Assembly (NCBI RefSeq): GCF_963576615.1
Contig: NC_088715.1
Coordinates: 3,922,001 to 3,986,000, forward strand
Source of the DNA: Watersipora subatra
Taxonomy: Eukaryota > Bryozoa > Gymnolaemata > Cheilostomatida > Watersiporidae
Direction of reading: 5' to 3'
DNA length: 64,000 bases
Part shown: positions 23,801-32,800 of the stretch, in pieces
Position numbering within the stretch: position 1 is the stretch's first letter
Layout of the letters: every line of letters starts with the position of its first letter
The notes under the pieces: model-generated
What the model was told of the DNA's origin: nothing
Database searches by the model: none
Seen by the model: the letters and a program-made list of their open reading frames with translations, nothing else
Program-made: the position numbers and the translations under genes

Positions 23801-26800
23801 AAATAGTATATGTAGATCGACTAAATTATTTGTGCATAGTTTGTGTAAGAGACTAATCTAATAAGCTTACCCATTAGTTTGCATGAATCTGAGATGATTT
23901 TCTTTTTAGGATCAAGGTCACCCGCGCGTCTGGCTGCCATGACTTCCTGTCCGAATTCAGTGAAACATTTCTTTGGAGTATATTGGACTACCTGGTGAAC
24001 TGATGTAACTTCTAATCCATGATGCAGGTACCATTTCAGAAGTGGAGTAGCAAAGAGCATTTTCTTTCCGTAATAACTGTTGAGTAAAGTTTTGGTAGGG
24101 TTTTTGAGTAATCCATTTTTAGCTGCAAATTTTTTCATGTGTTCACTCAAGTCATCTCTTGACATAAAAGCGTGTTTGCATACTGGTTGATATTCAGAAA
24201 AAATTGTTTTCAGGTGCTCAGGTGTTCTGATGTCGCATTCAACCATTCCAAATAATTGACCGCTTTTCACTTCTGCAATGATTTGTTTCTCAGTCAACTG
24301 TGGTCTGTTATCAACGATGAAAGGTCGAGTTTCGCAAAACTTTTTCAGCTCAGCATCATTCTTTTTCATTTCTAGGAATTCACACTCCCATATATGGTGT
24401 ACAGTGTATCCAAGCATCTTCAGATAATTCAAATTTTGGTAAGTGAACAACTGATTTTGTAAATCTTTCATCTTGTCCCCGTGTTTACCTTTTGGTGAAT
24501 GTTTACACATGTGTGAGTGGAAATAACATCCTGATAGCTGCATTACGTGTTCTTCATTACCTCTACGAGCGTATCCGTCAACAGGCAATTGTCTACCCCC
24601 ACACCTTTTCTCTAACCCGTTGAACATGTGCTGACATTCTAGTTTCAAAGTTCTTTCCATATGCAGTATCCACTCTGTTGCAAGCTGACCGTGTTTGTTC
24701 TTCTTTTCGATTTTGAAATCATTGCATTTTCGTCTTCTGACATATGCTCCTGTTGGCATTTCACGCATCAAATTGCTTAGGTACATTCCAGATATATCAA
24801 ATCCGAGACACACTTTTGTGCATTTAGCTGCATCTCCGTAATATTCTGGTTTGATTTTTGTTAAATCTTTTTGCTGATGTCGGTTGAAGACCATTGATAA
24901 ACCTCCTCTGATATTACTTCGAACTAGGTGATATAGATCCTTATCTCTTGACCCGTATAGAAAAAGTGGAGAATCCTTGTCTTTAAGCTGTAATAGTCTT
25001 CTAATGGCAAGCCCTGGCATGGAAATTGCCATTTTAAAATCTAGGTTTTTGCTTTGGAAGAATTGAGATTGTTTTTCTAGAGCTTGGACAAACCCTCTGC
25101 AGTCTTCATTGTTGTAGTATATTAAGAGATCTTTGAGAGTTTTCATTTTGCGTGAACGCCAAATTTGTTTGCAGTATTCATAATCTTCCTCGCTAATGCC
25201 TTCTTGTTTCAATTGACTATAAAAATCTTCTCTCTTTGGAAATGTGGTTTGTTTGAGTAAATCTAAGGATGTAAACTTTTCATAAATCCAGAAAAATTTC
25301 TTCGCTTCAACATCCATTGCTCTCAGATAAGCTGAATAGCTAAACCCAGGTGCAAGATAGTTTGTAACGTCTAAAAAGCGAAGTTGATCAGTTTTCAAGC
25401 ACATGTATGCATTCCCTTTTTTCACTGTGAAAGAAATAATTCTGTCGTGTTTGATTAAATATTGGAGTAGTTCTTCCTTTATTAAAGGGATGTCATAGGC
25501 ACCAGAATTGAATCCGAACACGAGTAGTTCTTCTAGATATTTTTCCAGATCCTCTTCTAGTTTTTGAAACTTGAACTCTAATGATTGTACATCATCATCT
25601 CCTGTTACATTTTTTTCCGTCTCTATCACTTTGGTTCGTTTTTTATCGATTTCAATGAATATATCTTCGTACTGAAGTCTTAGGGTAGCGTAGCAAAGTT
25701 CTGACATTTTTTCTAGGTATTTCATCATCCTAAAGACAACATCGTAAGCATTTCCATTCTCATTCACAAAGCAGATAGGTTCTGCGAAGCCTGGAACATT
25801 ACTTGCTATGCTGACAGATGCTAGTTTATGTTCATCTTCCCATGTCATTGTTTTTGTATCCTTAGGCAATCTAGACTTGTCAAAATATGCTTCAGTATCA
25901 AAAACAGCATAAAACGGGTAATGTCGTCGGTCATCTTCTACTGTGATGCCATAGTCATCTAACTGTTGAAAGATAGTCTTCGGTAATGAACATGTACCAT
26001 TTGGATAAATGAATCGTGTGACATCAGTGCAATTAGCTGCGTGCCTATTGAGTATTGTAGCTGTTCGAAAAAGCTTGGAACAGAATGAACACTTGTATGA
26101 CTTTGTGTATAAGCGCAATTTATTGATGAAGCAAAAATGTCTATCTTCCAGATGTAGAAAAAGTTTCTCATTATACTTCGCGGCAGATTTTCTCACCAAG
26201 TGAACTATTGTTTCGTCATTTGATTTTTCTAGGCGGTATACAACAATAGACATTTTGAAGATTGTCTCAATTTTAGGAAGGTCTTCGATAGATACTCCCA
26301 TAAATTTACTTCTATCTAAGTTTGTTGATTCGATGTAGGTATTGAAACATTCTTTAGCGCATCTCTCCATTGTCATTCTTTTTGATTTCACCATGGCTAA
26401 TGCTCTAAAGAAACAGAGATTGTCGTTATATGGTTGTCCACTGTTATCCTTTTCAAGAGATACTAATGCTTTATTGTTTCGTATATAGTCAGGTAAAACT
26501 ATGCAACATCCAATTGGGTGTGATGGAATTGGATAAACGTAGAAAGATATATTAGTTAAAGAATGCATTGACCAAGATGTATCAGGTCTTTGTCGAGTCA
26601 CAGATTCAATCATGTCGTGATCTTTCATCTTCTCAAGGAAGTTGTTAAAATCATCAATAGTTTCTATCAATACAGGTTTATTAAATAGTCTGTCCTCATT
26701 AGGTGATGCATGGAAGTAGCGAATCGTATCCTCAACGTTTTTCATTAAAATACACCCGACTGCAGCATTGATTTTAAATTTATATTGTTGATCTTGATAG

Positions 26801-29800
26801 ATGGATTGTACCGCTGAAGTTTCCAATGCGCCTATCATATCGTTATCTTTGATCATAATATTGTAAATTCTAGTGTGCTTGCGAATAAGCGAATAGGTCT
26901 TTATAGCCTGCCAATTTTTATGCATCAGTTCTCCGATTTCCGGACTATTAATCATGTCTGAGCTGGGTATGTTGTTTGTGTCAGTTGGAAATGAGGCAGG
27001 TCTTATAGGTGTTAAACGGTTCACTTGGTTATCCTAAAAGAAATACATCATGTTTAGTGGAATAAGAATATATCTCATATAATCCATTATTCATGAAACT
27101 TTCAAGGAATCATTCGTACCTGTTGACAATCGTGTTTGCTATGGATTGATGTTGGGATTACTTGCAGACATTTTTCGCTTCTTTTGGTGTGTTTAATAGC
27201 CTTATGCCTTGATAGGGATTGTCTATGGGCGTAAGACTTTGAGCAGTCTTGACATGTAAATCGATCTACAATAGTTTATTTTTCCGTTGTAACCAACAAG
27301 TTGATTTTATGCTCAATAATACGTTAGCTATGCATTCTGGATTAGGTATTTGTGCGTTGATGGATTGTCTTGTTGACATGGTTAAATAAACGATCTTTAT
27401 TGTAGTATACATACATATGTGATGGTAAGCGTAAAATATCAGTATGAAGTATATAAGTGCTTAATAACGTAAAATGTATATAAAAGTTTTCAGTTTTGTC
27501 AATCATAGGATGAGTATAGGTATATCAAACAATTATAAAAGTGTTATATATAAATGTTTGAGGTGTAAGTAGTCAACATTTTCCCCTTCAGGCTTACAAG
27601 TTTTGACCAAATTGAATTCTCGGTTGCCCTGAGTGCATCATACAATCCTCATCAGGCGTATAATCTTTTGGACATGGCTTGATTATGAGTTCGCTTACAC
27701 TTAAACCCCAAGCGAAATCGTGGTATCTTGAAGAACTTTTTATTGATCGGCTTCTGATAATTGCTTCCATCATACAATTCTTATTTTGAAGTTCAGCAAT
27801 TGGTAACAACTTTTCCTCACCATCTTCAATGGCGTTCACACATTTTTCTTCTTTGATGTTTAAAACGGTGTCAACAAATGGTGATACGAATTTGCTATCA
27901 GGGTTTCCGTAAAACCCTACTTCACCTTTCAACTTTTTGTTGAGCCCATCTTTGAATTTTAGTAGAATTTCACTTTTTTTGACAACAATGTTTGGTGAGC
28001 CTGAAGGGGAAGATTTAGAGTAGAATATCTTGATTTTCCCATACATAGGAGCGCTTTTAAAGTAAACACGTTTGTCTGAATTGTATGTAGCGTATTTCAT
28101 TCCTTGTTTTTCAGTGACAATCGCTAGGTTATTATAGTCAAAATGATGCAGTTCGGTTAGACACGGGCCAGCACTCTCGTTACCTATTCCAAACAGGTCA
28201 TCTCCTACTGGTTGAGTAGCAATCTCAGATGATGAGTTTCCTTTTTCGATTGGACGTCTGCAAATAAACAACAGTCAATGTCAAATCTGACACGGGTATC
28301 ATTTTAGAAAAAGAAATTGTGAAAACATTAATAATATGGTAAAATGATTACCTAATGGTAGACTGCTCTGATGTCTTTTTGGTTTTTTCTAAGGGAGTGC
28401 CATCTTTCTCTTCTTCATCGCTGTAAACCAAAGAAATCATTTCAGATAAGTATATCAAAACATACAATGACGGAATAAGGGGTAATGAAAAATCGTTCAA
28501 TCTGAAAATGTCTGCGGTTAAACAATACTGTTATAAAGATGATCCATTAACGGTAGCAAAACATTGATAGCGAAAATGTCGAGTCTTCCACCATGGTGGA
28601 TTAAAATCAGACCTTTACCACCTTTACCACGCATAGATGAAGAATTATTTGGGAATCATATTTATGAAAATATTTCTAACAGTGCTGCGATATACCAGAA
28701 TATATGCAGATTACATGCTAAGCAAGTGCATCTGTCATGCAACATTTGCAATCGGTATGTTTGAATTTTATTACCTTTTTCGTTTCTTGGTTGTTTTCTT
28801 CTTATCGCTGAGCTTTTTTATTTGCTCTTCCAACTTCTTCTCAAGCATTTCCATTCTAGCTTTTTGACTGCAAATTATGAATATTTCTATCAGGAAAAGT
28901 TGTGTTTCGAAGAAAGAATTATATCCTAACAAATGACTAAATTTTCACTCATCTTAAATAACTTATTAAAAAATTTCTACTTACTCTGAATCATCCATTG
29001 TTCTGTATGAGCGTAGTCCGGAGAAATATGTTCAGCAAGTTTATGTGTCTGTCAGCAAGCTGTAGATGAGGAGTCTTACAGCTCCAGCTTTTTATATAGT
29101 AAGGATAACTGCATGAATTCTAATTTGCGGTAGAATTCGATTAAAATAGGTAATTGGATGAATTAAACATGAAAGGAAATCACATGTTATTTGGTAAAAC
29201 ATGTAATTTCTTTTGCGGTTTTTTCGATTAAGATCAGAATTTGTCTAATTTACGGATAGGTACTTGTTATTTTGTTTTTAGACAGAGAACTATTTAATTA
29301 GTTTTGTGGAGTTCGTTAGATTTGTAACAGCTTTATCTATCTTCAGGCGGAGACGAAAAAGATAAAAGAAATAAAGGAAGCAAAGAATGCTCATTAACTC
29401 TATTTCAAAGGTAGGAAGTATACAGAACAGAAACGCATTGAATTGTTACGTATGAGTTTGTTCAATTATATAATTTATTTTTGCGATACAACTCATTAAG
29501 ATAGGAATTTGTCTAATTTAAGGTAGGGTAGTTGTTTTGGTTTTTTTTTTTAATTGGTTTTATGGTAATTGGTACATTTGTAATAACGTTACCTATTTCC
29601 AGGTGGAAACCAATGAGCTACCAAATTGACTGAAGAAAAGATCATCGATTGCAAAGTGTTTGTATTTTGTGAATATATATATATATATATAATAAATGTC
29701 AGCTTATCAAAAGTAAGCCTTCATCGCTGTGCAATTTAGGTCAACATATTCCATTCTGTTGAGTCCATCTTTAAAACGTAAATTGTGCTTGTTTGTATTT

Positions 29801-32800
29801 ATAGCATTTATCGATTGCTTTATCAGTACTTTCTGGTGAAGGGATAATTTTTCACCGAGTTTTTTTTCGAACCTTTCTTTCATTGTATCCGAAGGCATTG
29901 TGTTCAGTGTTGGAATCCATTCGATAGCATTTTGTCTTTCCAAACTATATTCCATCTATAATCAAAGATATCAAAAAAATTGTGTATTCGAATCACAGAA
30001 ACATACATGAGTAAATTCATGCGTATTAAATGTTTGCGATACTCACATCTTACCTTATATTTTGTTAAAATACGACTGTTTTGACCAGTTGGACAAGACT
30101 TGATGTGTTGAGTGTTTGAGTAGTAGTGTCATGAACTTTCTCTGTACGAACAGATGTGTAAATAACCTCAGCGAGTAGGCAGAGAGCAATGATAAATATG
30201 AGGCAAAAAACACGTATAGACATGTTTTTAATTAGTCGAATGGTCTCATGGCCATCGAGGTGCTCAACTTGATCAGTCAAGGGAATGGAGGGTGGAATAG
30301 CATTTATGTTTATAGTAGCCTCATCAGCTTCATCGCTCGCATAAAAATGTGTGGATGAATCATTTGTGGACATTATGGCAAATAGTTAGTGACAAACTAA
30401 ATGTTCTTATGATATCTTTGGTTTATATATTTCAGATGTAGAACGTTAAAGCGAGAATAGGTGAGAAGTATTTTGACCTATTGCATTGGTCATCTCAAAC
30501 GCCTACAAATGCATAAACATTTGTCCGTGTTGCTAATCACCAATGGAGTAAACGAACTGTTCATTTAATTAAACGTCAAACCTTGAGGTTACCTATTAAA
30601 AGAAATGATTAATGTAGGGTTAGTCTGACATTATTACCTATGGAAATAATGTGAACCGGTTTAAAGTCATGGCTTAAGGCTACGCGTTTGATGTACCAGA
30701 TTAGCAGGTACAAGGTAAGCAGATTTAAAAAGACTATTCGCATTGTAATTAGGCTAGCATAAGGACGTAAAATATGCACGATAATTACGCGTTAACAGTG
30801 GGTGGTGCTCGGATGAGCTGCGCTCATGAAATTAATGTAAGCAGAGCGAAAACAACTATATAATTACATTGTAAGCATATTCAAAGCTTTATAAACAGTG
30901 GCGGGTAGGCGCTTGAGCTACGCGCCTGAAATTAATGTAAGCAGAACGAAAACAACTATATAATTGCATTGTAAGCATATTCAAAAGCGTTATATAAATT
31001 TAATTGTAAGCAGGTCGAAAAATGCCTTCCTATACTACTTACGTTATAGGATTACGTGATGAGGTTAAATAATGTTTATACATGGCTCACGTCATTAATA
31101 AGTAGCATTTTTGCTTTGATCAAAATATATAGCACTGCAAATAGCCGCTCCATTATTGCTATCGCAAATTTTTGATGACCAAAGAAGAGTAAAAGGTAGA
31201 CAATACTTGTATAAGTGTATTGGAAAGTCCAAGTGATGACATCATGGCCTTCCCACGCCTGTGGCCAATTTTTATTGGTCAATCTATTTGTCAACACGAC
31301 GCATTGGTTAGTAGTGTGGTGGTGTGTAGCAACAGCAAATACCGTAAAACCTTTAATTGAACGCCACCTCTATTTAAACTCCGCCTCTATTTCACCGCCA
31401 CTTTGACTATCTTTGATCTTTATAAACTCATAATATCCAGTGATCAGTAGAAAAATGTCCACAAAATTGTATCAATAATGAATCGTTTACATCAATAACA
31501 ATCAATTACATGTATCTCGTTGTCCATCTCCAAAGCTTTTCGCTTTTTTTGTTAAAACTTTGAAAGCAGCACCATAAAAATAATCAATAACTATCTGCCT
31601 CAGGCTAATAGTAGTTCATTGTTTAACACGGTCTTAATACTTCGTAGTACATGTATAAAAAAAACTGTTTGAAAGTTTTGGGCAAAAGGTTACGTTTAGC
31701 GAGCAAAACCTTTACGCAATACATTTGTGCTCAATACAGCGCGTAAAAAAAAATTGTTTAGAAGCTAATCTCTACTAGTTCAGCAGTTCAGAAGAAGAGT
31801 TCAAGACGGAAAACATTGTGGAAAGTATTGGACAGCTAGAAGATGTTCGTTCCATCGAGAACACAATTAGAACGCAGCTATCCAAGCAAATGATGCAAAT
31901 ATTTTTGTTTAAAAACGTTAATTTTTGTTTCTGCATGTAATATAAGTATGGTTCATTTATGTCACTTGTTCATGAATATATACTTGTAGCGTTTGATGGA
32001 TTATCATTATATAACTTTTTAATTTGCAGATTTATAGCATATTATTTAATGACAACATTGCGGTAATCTGATCTTACAATTGATCGACGCTCGTACCGAC
32101 TCTCCAACTGCACATAAAAAGCTCGTTTTGGCTGCAAACTGTAGCAAACATATCAATCGATGCAATGAGCTTTTCTGCAACATCGGTAAATAACGGTATA
32201 AAATAAAAATGTTTTCAAATTTAGAATGAAATAAAAATATCAGGCGAACTAATTGCAAAGAAAGACACAGGCTATAATATCATCGCGGGTCAAATGCGAA
32301 CAACATCAACTGGTAGAGATATTTCTCGGTTCCTCAATGCACATTTATAAGAAGATCTTTGACAAGTTGGAGATTAGTTAGCAGATTTATTGCATTCAAA
32401 AGGTTTAATATCGCTCCACCGGAAAAAGAGGGCAAAATATTGGCGACATTTGCTTCGCCCATAAAAGGGCTAAATTTATCTTGCCAAAATTCTGACGAGC
32501 CATTTGAAAAACACACCGCCAGCCTTTGTTTGAACGCCACCTCTATTTGAACACCGCCTCAAATTGACGGCCACTATAGAGAAAGGGTTAAAAATAGAGC
32601 GCCATGGCGTTCAATTAGGAGTTTTACGGTATCTATTCTACGCTTACACGACGCATTTTGGCATTTAGCCAGCATCTCAAAGGATTATAGGGCAAAAAAG
32701 TGATAACGCAACCATGAAATTAGCTCGAGGGGGGGGGGGTATATCATTAAAGTATACTCATCCCAACGAGCAAATAGTCTTACCTATAACAATCTCTGCG

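Larger units (their letters stand above)
14994..31039. mobile_element. Polinton/Maverick, complete (16,046 bp)
   Basis: The borders are set by a 6-bp direct duplication (TACGTT), 5'-AG...CT-3' ends and 420-bp inverted repeats. Inside are the Polinton hallmarks: protein-primed PolB, RVE integrase, packaging ATPase, adenovirus-type protease, major and minor capsid proteins, plus accessory genes. The order is compact, with 4-8 nt overlaps in the late block. Matching repeats and mostly intact frames suggest a young insertion. The element lies in an intron of a TMEM272-like gene with most of its genes in the host gene's orientation. Such elements are regarded as virus-like transposons related to adintoviruses. 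Confidence 0.97.

Noticed and set aside
25959-26171. 70-codon minus-strand frame inside POLB
   Set aside because: Shadow of the polymerase in another frame.
28508-28567. 19-codon plus-strand ORF upstream of the 62-aa gene
   Set aside because: Too short, no motif; could be an upstream ORF but nothing supports it.
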